Below, piece after piece: positions 30,943 through 40,573 of a DNA stretch of 64,000 nucleotides. The DNA lies in contig JAFZQZ010000090.1 in NCBI GenBank assembly GCA_017620135.1, forward strand, positions 1 through 64,000, in the 5' to 3' direction. How positions within the stretch are numbered: position 1 is the first letter of the stretch; each line of letters opens with the position of its first letter. Below the pieces are notes generated by a model. The model saw only the letters and a program-made list of their open reading frames with translations, had not been told where the DNA came from and ran no database searches. The position numbers and the translations under genes were made by a program. The stretch comes from Bacillota bacterium. GTDB taxonomy: Bacteria > Bacillota > Clostridia > Lachnospirales > Bianqueaceae.

Positions 30943-31929
30943 TCAATACTCCATTTTCCACATATAGCGTCTTTCGCTTAACGGATGCTGACGTTCTTCC
31001 GACAGACGCTCCGCGTAGACTCGAAGGACCGCACCCAGCAGGATAGGGTTGAAGAAGTCTTTGACCTCTGCCGGGACAGCCTTGTCCAGATGATGATCCC
31101 TGGCATCCACGACAGTCAGCTTCGCTTTGAAACGAAGCAGAAAGGCCTTGGCCCGTTCATCCATGGGACGGGTCGGGCCGTCATTCATCAACAGGAGGTA
31201 CGGGACGCCTTGATCTACCATCTCGAAGGGCCCGTGAAAGAAATCTCCGACGTTATAGGTGGATGCCGGAATCCACTGCATTTCCATCATGAGGCAGGCG
31301 GCAAAGGACCAGGCGAGCTCCTGCATACTGCCGGAGGAGGTAACGTAGAGAAGAGACATGTCGCGGCAGTCTTTCGCGAATTTTCCCGCGGGCTCAGAAA
31401 GATCGGATGTGACTTCGTCGATCAAGGGCAGGATCTGCCCTACAGCCTGATACATCAGGAGAAGATCCCGGTAGCCTTCCGTCTGGTCCAGCAGTTCCGC
31501 CGCCAGAAGAAGCGCTTTGATGGTTTTATCTTCCTTTACGGAATAGGCGCCTTTCCATTCGAAGGTAACGATGGCGTCGGCGTCTTTGGTCATAGGTGAA
31601 GCCGGGTCGTTGGTCAGGGCGATCGTTACAGCGCCGCGGGCTTTCGCGACAGAAGTGGCTTTGACCGTCTCGGGCGTAGTACCGCTGAGTGAGCAGGTGA
31701 TCACTACGGCGGTCTCATCGACCGCGTCCATGGTAGCCAGAACGAACTCGTTGGCTGTGTGCAGAGAGGAGCGCAGATATCTTGCTTTGGCGGAAAGCAG
31801 ATAACACGCGGGATACAGATCCGAGCGGGAAGCACCGCAGCCGACAAAATAGATACTACGGATGGTCCGGTCGGCGATCAGCTGATGGATCAGGCCTTTT
31901 ATTTCATTGATCTGTGAGATCTGAAGCAT
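30943..31929 (-). CDS. FrlB-like fructoselysine-6-phosphate deglycase (SIS domain)
   Basis: A 328-residue protein with two SIS domains: IRSIYFVGCGASRSD and VITCSLSGTTPETVKA in the first, LLYVTSSGSMQELAW in the second. The segment VGDFFHGPFEMVDQGVPYLLL and the C-terminal SERRYMWKMEY match the FrlB branch closely, better than GlmS-like isomerases. It would split phosphorylated fructoselysine or a related Amadori compound into glucose-6-phosphate and the amine. Substrate is inferred from the pairing with the FrlD-like kinase. A good promoter lies upstream. Confidence 0.8.
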   Translation of the reverse strand: MLQISQINEIKGLIHQLIADRTIRSIYFVGCGASRSDLYPACYLLSAKARYLRSSLHTANEFVLATMDAVDETAVVITCSLSGTTPETVKATSVAKARGAVTIALTNDPASPMTKDADAIVTFEWKGAYSVKEDKTIKALLLAAELLDQTEGYRDLLLMYQAVGQILPLIDEVTSDLSEPAGKFAKDCRDMSLLYVTSSGSMQELAWSFAACLMMEMQWIPASTYNVGDFFHGPFEMVDQGVPYLLLMNDGPTRPMDERAKAFLLRFKAKLTVVDARDHHLDKAVPAEVKDFFNPILLGAVLRVYAERLSEERQHPLSERRYMWKMEY

Positions 31930-31958
31930 AGGAATCTCCCTTCGTATAGGATATTTTC

Positions 31959-31988
31959 TGTATATCAGATAAGGACTGAAACTGTCAA
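31959..31988 (-). promoter_or_regulatory. Promoter of the frl pair
   Basis: Minus-strand TTGACA (31988-31983), 18-base spacer, TATACA (31964-31959). Confidence 0.6.
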
Positions 31989-32090
31989 GATAAGGATCAT
32001 GCCAAAATCATTTGTCAGAGTTCAAGTTTTTTGAAAAAATGAACAAGAATGTATAGTTTTGTGGAATTCTCCGGAATTCGAAAAATACAG

Positions 32091-32119
32091 TTGCATTCAC
32101 AGAACAAATCCGCTATAAT
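32091..32119 (+). promoter_or_regulatory. Promoter of the type VII secretion operon
   Basis: TTGCAT (32091-32096), 17-base spacer, TATAAT (32114-32119). It lies in a divergent region with the frl promoter; a GGAATTC repeat pair sits just upstream (32073-32089). Confidence 0.75.
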
Positions 32120-32171
32120 AGTGCTTACTTTTCGACGATAATACCAGTAGAAACTGGAAGGAGACACATGA

Positions 32172-32708
32172 GTGAAATTCAGAGCGAAAACCAAGGATGA
32201 CCTGCTATATATTAAGGTAAAGACACCAAGGAAAGATGATCTGAATAGTGCAGAAATGTATTATTTCGCATCCAGATCGATTCCTTCCTTTCTATGCCCG
32301 GTCCAGGAGAAAAAGAATACCGTCATTTATTCCGGCCCCAAGGGAATCCCGCTTAAAGATTATCTGGAACGCGGTGTGACGCATAATGAGTTTTTTTCTC
32401 TGATCCGACAGATCACAGGCGCGACTTTGCGGCTCCGAAAAGAGATGTTCGCGATCAATCGGGTGATCTGGGATATCCGGTATGTATATATTTCGGAACG
32501 GACGAAAGAAATCCGGCTGATCTTTGTACCGGTAGAACAGAAGAAAGATCCGAAAGAAATACTGGTATTCTTCGTCCATATGATGAATACGCTGCGCCTT
32601 TCCTCGGGAAAGGATCGTGAGTATCTGGAGGATTTTTATCGCTTTTTGAAGACGCAGCAGTCCTATGAACCGGTCCGGATCGACCGTTATATCAGCCAAT
32701 ATGGATAA
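32172..32708 (+). CDS. DUF6382/EssB-like protein of the type VII secretion locus
   Basis: A 178-residue soluble protein opening the secretion operon. The order of strands and helices, with LKDYLERGVTHNEFFSLIRQI, then AINRVIWDIRYVYISE and IRLIFVPVEQKK, resembles the pseudokinase-like fold of DUF6382 and of the EssB N-terminal domain. No membrane segment is present, unlike EssB. I take the GTG at 32172, eight bases after AAGGAG. An ATG four bases earlier opens a ten-codon out-of-frame peptide and stops, so a short overlapping frame precedes the gene. It overlaps the essC-like gene by eight bases. Confidence 0.6.
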   Translation: MKFRAKTKDDLLYIKVKTPRKDDLNSAEMYYFASRSIPSFLCPVQEKKNTVIYSGPKGIPLKDYLERGVTHNEFFSLIRQITGATLRLRKEMFAINRVIWDIRYVYISERTKEIRLIFVPVEQKKDPKEILVFFVHMMNTLRLSSGKDREYLEDFYRFLKTQQSYEPVRIDRYISQYG

Positions 32709-35700
32709 AAACCGCGCATGGATCCATTTGACCCTGTATCGCTCGCCGAAGACGGATCAGCGGGCGGTGGAAGCGGATCTGGAGGTCCCGCTTTCGATCA
32801 CGGCGGAAGATCTTAAAGAAGCTCTTTCAGGGATCTATCAGGTAAAGATCGAGATCCTGAAAACAGAATATCCATACAGGATCCTGGCCGGGAAGGCCGT
32901 TTTAAGTGAAACAGGACTAAGAAACGGTACTCACCTGATCGCGGGACCGGCTGACATTGAATACCTTCCGGCCGGAGGAGGAATCTCGGCGGATTTCCGC
33001 CCGGGGAAAGAATATCCCAGATTTACCAGAAATACGCGGATCCGGATCGTTCCGGACCAAGAGGGGATCGAGATCCTGGATCCTCCGAAGAAACCCGAGA
33101 AGAGGAAAGAAGGGTGGCTTCTCCGGCTCCTTCCGGCTTTCAGCATGCTGATTACAGCCGGAGCTCTGGCTGTGCTCGGAGGCGGCCGGATGCTGGTTTT
33201 TTCGGTCATTTCCGGTATGATGGCGATCATCAGTTCCGTGGGAGCGCTAATTCATTCCCGCAAAGAGAAAAAAGCGAACATCAAAGGACGGACACAGAAA
33301 TACAAACAGTATATCGCGAATAAACAACGAGAGATCGAGCTGGCGCGCGAAAAGGAGAAGAAAGACCTGGAGAAGATCTGCCTGTCTCTTCCGGAAGAGG
33401 AAGAGAGGATCCTGCGGTTTTCACCGCATCTTTTCGATCGGACGCCGGAGGATGATGATTTCCTTCTCGTTCGTCTGGGAAGCGGCTCGGTCCCGGCCGT
33501 CAAAGAAATCATCTGTCATCATCAGGAACGGCTGGAGGCGGAAGACGAGCTTTTTGACCTGCCAGGACAACTGAAACGGCGGTATCAGTTTATTCCGGAT
33601 TCGCCTGTGACAGTGGATCTTAAGAAAATCTGCGCGATGGGCGTGGTGGGGAAGGAACCGGATCGCTATGAGATCCTGAAGGAGATGCTGATCGATCTGT
33701 GTTCTCGTCAGTACTGCTCAGATCTTTGCCTGATCCTGGTAGCCGGTGAAAAGACTGCCGAAAGGATCCGTTGGGCCCGGTTTTTCCCACATGTTTTCTG
33801 TGAAGAGCTTGGCATGCCCGCGGCAGCCGCGACAGATGAATATCGTCTGGTCATCTACGAGTATCTTTATAAGGAACTGTCCGAACGCGAGCAGATACCG
33901 AAAGAAGCTCTCAGGCACAGAGCATGGCTGGTCGTGTTTCTCTATGAGGATATAGGCTTTATGACTCATCCGGTTTCCCGGTACGTTGAGAAGGCCAGGG
34001 AACTGTCGGTAACATTCATTTTCTTCAAGGATCATCCGGAGGAAGTGCCCGTAGGATGTCAGTATATTCTGGAGATCAAGGACGAGCGAGGGGCCGTCCT
34101 GATCCCGGTATCCGACAGCGCCAGGTCCGTTTATGTCTTTTATCCGCGGATCCCGGATGAAAGGGCGGAAAAGCTCGCGAAGATCCTGGCTCCGGTTTAT
34201 ACGGAAGAGATCTCCCTGGAAGGTTCTCTCTCAAAAAACTACTCTCTCTTTGAAATGCTGGGGATCCACTCAGTGAGAGAACTGGATCTTTCCAAACGAT
34301 GGAAACAATCGGATGTGACTCGCCATATGGCAGCGCCGATCGGTATTTCCAAGACAGGGATCCTGGAACTGGATCTGTCGGAGCAGGCCCACGGTCCTCA
34401 CGGACTGATCGCCGGCATGACTGGCTCTGGCAAGTCGGAACTGCTGCAGACACTGATCCTTTCCCTGTCGGCTTTGTTTCATCCGTTTGAAGTTGGATTC
34501 GTGATCATCGACTTCAAGGGCGGCGGTATGGCAGGACCGTTCAGGGATCTGCCGCATCTGATCGGTACCATCACGAACATAGATGATAGTGCCGTGGATC
34601 GATCATTAAGGTCCATCAAAGCGGAGCTGACCAAGAGGCAGAAGCTTTTTCACGAGGCGAATGTCAGTCATATCGACCAGTATATCTACCTGTACAAGGC
34701 AGGGAAGGTCTCCTGGCCTATGCCGCATCTGATCATCATCGTGGATGAATTCGCCGAGCTGAAAGCCGAGCAGCCGGAGTTTATGAAGGAGGTCATCTCA
34801 GCGGCCCGCATCGGCCGAAGTCTGGGAGTCCATCTGATCCTGGCGACGCAAAAACCGGCCGGACAGGTGAGTGAACAGATCTGGTCCAACTCACGTTTTC
34901 GGATCTGTCTGAAAGTCCAGAGCAAGGAAGACAGCAATGAAGTGCTGAAATCGCCTTTGGCAGCGGAGATCAGGGAACCGGGCCGCGCCTGTTTCCAGGT
35001 AGGGAATAACGAGATCTTTGAACTGTTCCAGTCCGCGTATTCCGGCAGTCCGTTGGATACTGTTTCCGGCAGCCAAAAGGAATTTGTTATTTATCAGTAT
35101 ACAGAAACCGGTAAGCGTACACCGGTTTATGTACGGAAGAATCCACAGACCGCGGAAAAGAAGACACAACTGGAAGCGCTCGTCCGGCATATCCGTGACT
35201 ATGCCGAAGCAGCCGGGATCCGGAAACTCCCGGATATCTGTTTGCCTGAACTTTCGAAGGTGCTGAACTATCCGGATGAGGAAGGTCCTACCGCCGCGGG
35301 GATCCTTTGCAGGATCGGGGTCTGTGACGACCCGGACGAGCAGTATCAGGGAGAGTATTTTCTGGATTTTTCCGGACAGAATGTCATGATGATCGGTTCA
35401 TCCCAGAGCGGAAAAACGAATCTGCTGCAGACGATGATCCGCAGCCTCGCCAGCCGGTATTCGCCGCAGGAAGTCAATATCTATCTTCTGGACTTTGCCT
35501 CTATGTCGCTGAAGAATTTTGAAACGCTTTCTCATGTGGGCGGAGTTGTCACCGCTTCGGAGGATGAAAAGCTGAAGCATTTGTTTCGAATGCTTCTGGA
35601 TGAAATACCTTCTCGAAAAGAAAAACTGCTTCGAACGGGCGTCAGTTCGTTCGAAGCCTACCGTGAAGCAGGACGAAGCGATCTTCCGCAGATCGTCCTG

Positions 35701-36840
35701 ATGATCGATAATCTGACAGTCCTGAAGGAACTGTATCTGCAGGACTCCGATGAACTGCTGACGCTGTGCAGGGAAGGCGCTTCCCTGGGGATCAGCGTGA
35801 TCGTCGCGAATTCTCATACACAAGGCATCGGGTATCGGTATCTTTCTTCGTTTGGCTCAAGAATCGCTTTTTTCTGTCATGACACAGGCGAATACAGTGC
35901 GCTCTTCGATCACTGCCGTGAGCGGCTTTCAAATATTCCCGGCCGCGCGCTGATCGGGATGGACAAGAAACATCCGGAATGTCAGGTCTATCTGGCTTTC
36001 CAGGGGGAAAAGGAGATCGAGCGTGCGGAGAAGATCCGGGAGTTTATCAGGAAGACCAATCAGCAGTATCCGGACATCCACGCACCAAGGATCCCGGTGA
36101 TCCCTGACCGGCTGCGGATGGAAGACCTCTGCAAAGCTTTTCCGGCTAAGAAGCCGTATCAGTTGCCAATTGGGCTCGATTATGAGACAGTCAAACCGTT
36201 CGTCCTGAATCTCGCTGCAGCAGGAACACTGGCGCTTTCCGGAAGGGATGGAGGCGGATATCATGAAAGAATGATCAGACTGCTCCAGATGACGGACAAG
36301 CTCTATCCGGGCAAAATTAAGGTATATGTCGTGGACGGAGTAGAGAGAAGGCTGGAAAAGCTGCGAGCAGTAAACTTTGTAAGAAGTTATACGGTGGACG
36401 CAGAAGCATCCTGCATGATCATCCGGCAGATGGAAGAAGAGCTGAAAAAACGATACGAGCTTTTGGTAAGCGGCGATAGAGAGCAACTACAGAAAACACC
36501 GCTTCTCGTCTTGCTGATGGAAGGGAACGATCCCGCTATTGCGGTCCAGAATAGTAAAGAGGCGCTGACAGCGTATAGAAACATCGTTGGTCGGTATAAG
36601 AATCTGAACGTCTGTATTTTTCTGCTGATCGAGAATATGGCGATCCCCTACAGTGCGCCGGATATGTTGAGGGCCGTCAGGGATAACAGACATATCCTGT
36701 TTTTTGACAATTTGGCAGATGTGAAGATCTTCGACCCGCCTCTTCCCTGGCTGCGTACATACAAAAAGCCACTCGAACAAGACGATGGTTATTATATGAA
36801 AGGAAATGAAATTGTGAAGCTGAAGACACCAAGGGTGTAA
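32701..36840 (+). CDS. EssC-like type VII secretion FtsK/SpoIIIE ATPase with ubiquitin-like N-terminus
   Basis: The motor of a Bacillota-type (T7SSb) secretion system, about 1379 residues. Residues 1-85 resemble the ubiquitin-like YukD/EsaB fold (IHLTLYRSPKTDQRAVEADLE, LSITAEDLKEALSG), in place of the FHA domains of classical EssC. Two membrane segments lie at about 139-185. ATPase domain 1 has Walker A GMTGSGKS (about 572-579) and Walker B LIIIVDEFAEL; domain 2 has GSSQSGKT (about 898) and IVLMIDNL; domain 3 (about 1179 on) reads SGRDGGGYHER and lacks the Walker lysine. It drives export of WXG100 partners, one of which is encoded next. I use the ATG at 32701; an ATG at 32665 lies deeper in the preceding gene. 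Confidence 0.9.
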   Translation: MDKNRAWIHLTLYRSPKTDQRAVEADLEVPLSITAEDLKEALSGIYQVKIEILKTEYPYRILAGKAVLSETGLRNGTHLIAGPADIEYLPAGGGISADFRPGKEYPRFTRNTRIRIVPDQEGIEILDPPKKPEKRKEGWLLRLLPAFSMLITAGALAVLGGGRMLVFSVISGMMAIISSVGALIHSRKEKKANIKGRTQKYKQYIANKQREIELAREKEKKDLEKICLSLPEEEERILRFSPHLFDRTPEDDDFLLVRLGSGSVPAVKEIICHHQERLEAEDELFDLPGQLKRRYQFIPDSPVTVDLKKICAMGVVGKEPDRYEILKEMLIDLCSRQYCSDLCLILVAGEKTAERIRWARFFPHVFCEELGMPAAAATDEYRLVIYEYLYKELSEREQIPKEALRHRAWLVVFLYEDIGFMTHPVSRYVEKARELSVTFIFFKDHPEEVPVGCQYILEIKDERGAVLIPVSDSARSVYVFYPRIPDERAEKLAKILAPVYTEEISLEGSLSKNYSLFEMLGIHSVRELDLSKRWKQSDVTRHMAAPIGISKTGILELDLSEQAHGPHGLIAGMTGSGKSELLQTLILSLSALFHPFEVGFVIIDFKGGGMAGPFRDLPHLIGTITNIDDSAVDRSLRSIKAELTKRQKLFHEANVSHIDQYIYLYKAGKVSWPMPHLIIIVDEFAELKAEQPEFMKEVISAARIGRSLGVHLILATQKPAGQVSEQIWSNSRFRICLKVQSKEDSNEVLKSPLAAEIREPGRACFQVGNNEIFELFQSAYSGSPLDTVSGSQKEFVIYQYTETGKRTPVYVRKNPQTAEKKTQLEALVRHIRDYAEAAGIRKLPDICLPELSKVLNYPDEEGPTAAGILCRIGVCDDPDEQYQGEYFLDFSGQNVMMIGSSQSGKTNLLQTMIRSLASRYSPQEVNIYLLDFASMSLKNFETLSHVGGVVTASEDEKLKHLFRMLLDEIPSRKEKLLRTGVSSFEAYREAGRSDLPQIVLMIDNLTVLKELYLQDSDELLTLCREGASLGISVIVANSHTQGIGYRYLSSFGSRIAFFCHDTGEYSALFDHCRERLSNIPGRALIGMDKKHPECQVYLAFQGEKEIERAEKIREFIRKTNQQYPDIHAPRIPVIPDRLRMEDLCKAFPAKKPYQLPIGLDYETVKPFVLNLAAAGTLALSGRDGGGYHERMIRLLQMTDKLYPGKIKVYVVDGVERRLEKLRAVNFVRSYTVDAEASCMIIRQMEEELKKRYELLVSGDREQLQKTPLLVLLMEGNDPAIAVQNSKEALTAYRNIVGRYKNLNVCIFLLIENMAIPYSAPDMLRAVRDNRHILFFDNLADVKIFDPPLPWLRTYKKPLEQDDGYYMKGNEIVKLKTPRV

Positions 36841-36900
36841 TCAAAACCGCATATACCCGGGTCATCCGGTGATATAAAAACAAAATGGGAGGAAAAAACT

Positions 36901-37197
36901 ATGGCAAGTCAAATCAGGATCACCCCCGATCAGATGCGGGGAAGAGCAAATGAATACCGAACAGAGGCAGATACGGTAAACGGCGTGATCAGCCGGATGG
37001 ATATGCTTCTTTCAGCGCTTTCGAGCGAATGGGAGGGAGCGGCCAGTGAATCCTATCAGAGTCGGTACAGTGAGCTGAAACCTTCTTTCCTGAAAGCGGA
37101 AGAGCTGATCCGGGAGATCGCGCAGGCGCTGGATACGACCGCGAATATCGTGGAAGAGACGGATACTTCGATCGCCGCTCAGTTCAGAAATGGCTGA
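36901..37197 (+). CDS. WXG100 family type VII secretion protein
   Basis: A 98-residue helical hairpin protein beginning IRITPDQMRGRANEYR and carrying the central WEG turn (LSSEWEGAASESYQ), the mark of EsxA-like substrates. It forms a dimer and is exported by, and activates, the EssC-like ATPase encoded 60 bases upstream. GGGAGG precedes the ATG. Its last codons overlap the next gene by eight bases, which suggests coupled synthesis of a secretion partner. No C-terminal YxxxD/E tail is obvious. Confidence 0.93.
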   Translation: MASQIRITPDQMRGRANEYRTEADTVNGVISRMDMLLSALSSEWEGAASESYQSRYSELKPSFLKAEELIREIAQALDTTANIVEETDTSIAAQFRNG

Positions 37198-37465
37198 TAC
37201 GATCCTTTTTAATGAAAGCATATTTCAAACCTGGATCTCGGAACTGGAAGGTTCTCTGGAATATGATCTGTCTTACATGGAGGTATCTTCGAAAGAAACT
37301 TTAAGCGCTGTCAGAATGATGCAGGAAAGCATGTCCGCCTATGTGGAAGTTCTGAGGATGCTGTCGGATAACCTCGCGGAGGAAATCATTCAGATGAAAG
37401 CGGCGGCGGATACCATCATAGAAACGGATCAGAAGGCCAGAGGGAGTTTTAGCGGAAAGATATGA
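37190..37465 (+). CDS. Small helical partner protein (Lap/WXG-like) of the secretion locus
   Basis: A 91-residue, almost wholly helical protein without cysteine or signal peptide. Its size, helical heptads (TLSAVRMMQESMSAYVEVLRM) and position between a WXG100 gene and a large LXG-like gene match the small targeting partners that accompany LXG effectors. The sequence lacks a WXG turn. It overlaps the WXG100 gene by eight and the next gene by four bases. The role as effector chaperone is inference from context. Confidence 0.65.
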   Translation: MADTILFNESIFQTWISELEGSLEYDLSYMEVSSKETLSAVRMMQESMSAYVEVLRMLSDNLAEEIIQMKAAADTIIETDQKARGSFSGKI

Positions 37466-39591
37466 ACAGCACATTTTATTTGGATCCGGAGTCCGTTCAG
37501 TATTCCTGTCAGACTTATATCTCGCGGCTGGAAGAAGGAAACGAAAGCCTGAAGAGAACGGAGGACGCGGTCCTTCTGGGATCGGATCAGAGTGGAAGCC
37601 TGGCAGGCGAAGGGATGGAAGCCTGCAAAACGCATCTGGCAGCATACAAAGAGATCCTTTCCGCGATGATCACCATAGGTGCGATCGAGATCGAAGAAAG
37701 CCGCTTTTTGAGCCGGTCGGTGGGAGATGAACTGCTGGATGGGGATTCGCTTTACTGTTCACTGGATGAACTAAGCAGCGCCGAACGAGACGCGCGGATG
37801 AACGCGGATATCTGGTACGCAAGAGCCTGTGCGGAGACTCACAGTGAGATACAGGAAGAGTATTATGAGAACAGCCGGCACTGGCAGTATAAGGCTGATC
37901 AATATGAGGAGATGGCGGAAAGGATCGCCGGGAAGATCCGCCGGTACGGAGATATTCAAACGAGTACGGCTTCTCTGTTTGCAGAAACGGCCGGTCTTCG
38001 AAGGGAATTGATATCAGCGCTCAGGGATCTAAGCGCGAACGGAACGAGAACAGCAGTTACAGAGATCGATCAACTGGATTGGAAGAACAGCTATATGACC
38101 TTCCTGGGAAAGAGCATCCGGCTCTCCATTCAGCGCCGTCAGAAGCTGAAAATCATGGGGATCACGGATGAACAGCTTTCCCGCATATTCTCAAAGGTCC
38201 GGACGACGAATGACTATCGGTTCCTTTCACTGGTGACAGAAGGAGACTATATCGCCGCCTTTCAGACGGATCCGGGGGGCGTAAGCTATGAGGCGATCCA
38301 GGGTGTCCTCATATATATCCTTTGCCTTTCCGCAAGCGGCGAGGAGAAGGAAATCCAGGATCTGACAAACGGGATCCTGTGGACAGATGAGTCGCATTAC
38401 CGGAACCTGACCAGACCGGAAGAGGCGGCACATGGGAAAGAATATCTGTACGAAATGTCAGCAGTTCTTCTGGAAGAGCTCACCGGGAATGCACAGCTTT
38501 CCCTGTACGGCGGGTTAAGCGAAGAGGCAATCGAACAGTATTCTCTGCTCCTTCTGGTCGACAGCTACCTTCTTTCCGTCCTTTCACTGGCATTTGATCA
38601 GAATGAATACCGGAGGATCACGGGACAGGATGTGACCCCTTCGGATTATCGTCAGCATGATCTGGATGATCTGACAGCCAAACTCTCAAACCGGTATCTG
38701 ACAGGAGCGAGGATCGATGGCCTTACATTCACAGAAAACGGCTTTTCTTATCAGATGCAGTATCAGATCTCCGAACACGGGATCATTCCGGACGAGCGAT
38801 GTTTCTGGCTGGATGATCCTTCCGAGACGCTTTTTGTCAAGGGAGGAACCTATCGGTCACAGTCTTCGATCGATCAGGCGATGAGCCGGGTGAGTATGGA
38901 AAGCTATGTGGATCAGCTGGAAAAGCTGAACAGCGTGTACGCATATCAGTGGCTGACAAAAAAGGCCGGCGATCATACGGACAGCCTGGTGGAGGATACA
39001 TTCAACTATGACTGGAAAAAGGCACTGCAGCACGGGACGAAGCTGGCGGTGAAGGACAGGACGATCAAGGAAGTCGTGGGAGATGTACCCATCGTATGGG
39101 CGGACATCTGTGTCCATGAATGGAAGTATCAGGAAAGCAGGAAAGAGTATCTGAAAAGGATCGATACGGAACAGACCAGGCAGCAGGTAAAGATGTACGG
39201 AGAAGCTGCCTACTATGAAACGACGGTCGGACAAGGTCCGTATGCGGAGAAGGAAGTCCACCTGACTGACCTGGGGATCTATGATATCCATGTGATGGAA
39301 AACATGGGAGAGATCAGCCGAGTCGGGTTTGAGGCTTTTATGGAAGAGGTCGATACTGGGAACAGGGTCGATACGGATCTGATCGTCAGGATCATCAAGG
39401 AGGCCGAGGATCCGAATGTCCGGATCTACGGGAACGCGCTGCTGGACGGGAGAGTGGAACTGCTGCTTCGGAACCAGAACGGCAGCGAGGTATGGAACGC
39501 GTTTTCCATGATAGAACAAAGCTATAATGAAAAGACCGGTCCTATGGAGAAACTGGATCTGTTCAGTCTTCTCCGGGGAAAGTATGAATGA
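37462..39591 (+). CDS. Large LXG-like type VII secretion effector candidate
   Basis: A 709-residue protein with no signal peptide or membrane segment. The first 200 residues are helical and start with YLDPESVQYSCQTYISRLEEG and SLAGEGMEACKTHLAAYKEIL, resembling an LXG/WXG-type secretion domain. The middle (220-420) is helical; the C-terminal 250 residues contain mixed alpha/beta sequence (VVGDVPIVWADICVHEWKYQ, YYETTVGQGPYAEKEVHL) that I cannot assign to a toxin family. Operon position after EssC, WXG100 and a small partner supports export by the same system. A structural component role is the alternative. Confidence 0.6.
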   Translation: MNSTFYLDPESVQYSCQTYISRLEEGNESLKRTEDAVLLGSDQSGSLAGEGMEACKTHLAAYKEILSAMITIGAIEIEESRFLSRSVGDELLDGDSLYCSLDELSSAERDARMNADIWYARACAETHSEIQEEYYENSRHWQYKADQYEEMAERIAGKIRRYGDIQTSTASLFAETAGLRRELISALRDLSANGTRTAVTEIDQLDWKNSYMTFLGKSIRLSIQRRQKLKIMGITDEQLSRIFSKVRTTNDYRFLSLVTEGDYIAAFQTDPGGVSYEAIQGVLIYILCLSASGEEKEIQDLTNGILWTDESHYRNLTRPEEAAHGKEYLYEMSAVLLEELTGNAQLSLYGGLSEEAIEQYSLLLLVDSYLLSVLSLAFDQNEYRRITGQDVTPSDYRQHDLDDLTAKLSNRYLTGARIDGLTFTENGFSYQMQYQISEHGIIPDERCFWLDDPSETLFVKGGTYRSQSSIDQAMSRVSMESYVDQLEKLNSVYAYQWLTKKAGDHTDSLVEDTFNYDWKKALQHGTKLAVKDRTIKEVVGDVPIVWADICVHEWKYQESRKEYLKRIDTEQTRQQVKMYGEAAYYETTVGQGPYAEKEVHLTDLGIYDIHVMENMGEISRVGFEAFMEEVDTGNRVDTDLIVRIIKEAEDPNVRIYGNALLDGRVELLLRNQNGSEVWNAFSMIEQSYNEKTGPMEKLDLFSLLRGKYE

Positions 39592-40510
39592 GGATAAAGT
39601 GAAGAAAAAACTGTTCATGATAGCAGCCCTGTTGGCGCTGTTTATGAGTCTGAGCGGATGTGATCTAAGCCCGAAAGAGGAAGGAGCGGATCTTTCCTGT
39701 GACGGATGGGTCACATCCGTTTCTCAGATGAGGATATTGTGCGATGATTCGTGTCATGCCTATTGCCTTTATGCCGATGCGACCGATCTGAAGTTCGATT
39801 ATATTCCGGAAAAGTATTATTTTCAGATCACGGAGTATCAGGAAAGGGACGGGAAGGCGGAGATCTGTGAGATCACTGTCTGTTCGGCGGATCATGGCCG
39901 TGTAGAAAAGGTTGTTGATATCTGCCGGATCCTTTCAAGCTATGAGGGCTGCCGGCTCAGGGAAGCGGAAGTCTATGGCTGTGAGATCGATGGGAAAGTC
40001 TGGATAGAGGTCCCGCTGATCCATGAGATCTCAGAGGATGAAGAATGGCTGCTGATCCGGGTGGAAGATATGGAAACGAAGATCGCGACGGATAGTAAGG
40101 TTCCGAACTACGCGGTGTCGGATGAGAATATCAAGATCATCAAGTCGACGGAACTTCTGCAGGAATACGGATTCAGCTGGACGAGGGTCTATAACTGCCG
40201 CAGATTTCCGGGATATTCTCTGATCATCGTTCCGGCGGATGAACTGCAATACTGCAATCAGGAACTCGTTTTCGGGATGTTTCCTGAACTCAAAGATTTC
40301 GATGGGCAGGAAGGAGGTTCATTCTATTTTTATTTTCCTCAGATGGACGATCGTTCTGGCATCGATTTTCTGATCGGACTGGACAAAGTGGATCTTGGGA
40401 GAGTGAAGCCGAAAAAGGACGGGATCTACGGGACATATTATGATCATGGAGAGTATCATGAAATTCATGAGACAGAATGGAGGGAGATACTGAAAGACTG
40501 GACAAAATAG
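39584..40510 (+). CDS. Lipoprotein of the type VII secretion locus
   Basis: About 308 residues. The start at 39584 gives a lipoprotein signal (KKKLFMIAALLALFMSLSGC, lipobox LSGC) and overlaps the preceding stop by eight bases; the longer in-frame start inside the effector gene has no signal. The exported part has Cys-rich early segments (DLSCDGWVTSV, ILCDDSCHAYCLYAD) and no known motif. As the gene directly after the putative effector it could be an immunity protein acting outside the membrane or an accessory part. Neither is shown. Confidence 0.65.
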   Translation: MNEDKVKKKLFMIAALLALFMSLSGCDLSPKEEGADLSCDGWVTSVSQMRILCDDSCHAYCLYADATDLKFDYIPEKYYFQITEYQERDGKAEICEITVCSADHGRVEKVVDICRILSSYEGCRLREAEVYGCEIDGKVWIEVPLIHEISEDEEWLLIRVEDMETKIATDSKVPNYAVSDENIKIIKSTELLQEYGFSWTRVYNCRRFPGYSLIIVPADELQYCNQELVFGMFPELKDFDGQEGGSFYFYFPQMDDRSGIDFLIGLDKVDLGRVKPKKDGIYGTYYDHGEYHEIHETEWREILKDWTK

Positions 40511-40573
40511 CGCCGCGGGTGTAATATATTCTGTGTTTATATTATCAGATATCTGTCATCAAGGAGAGATGCT

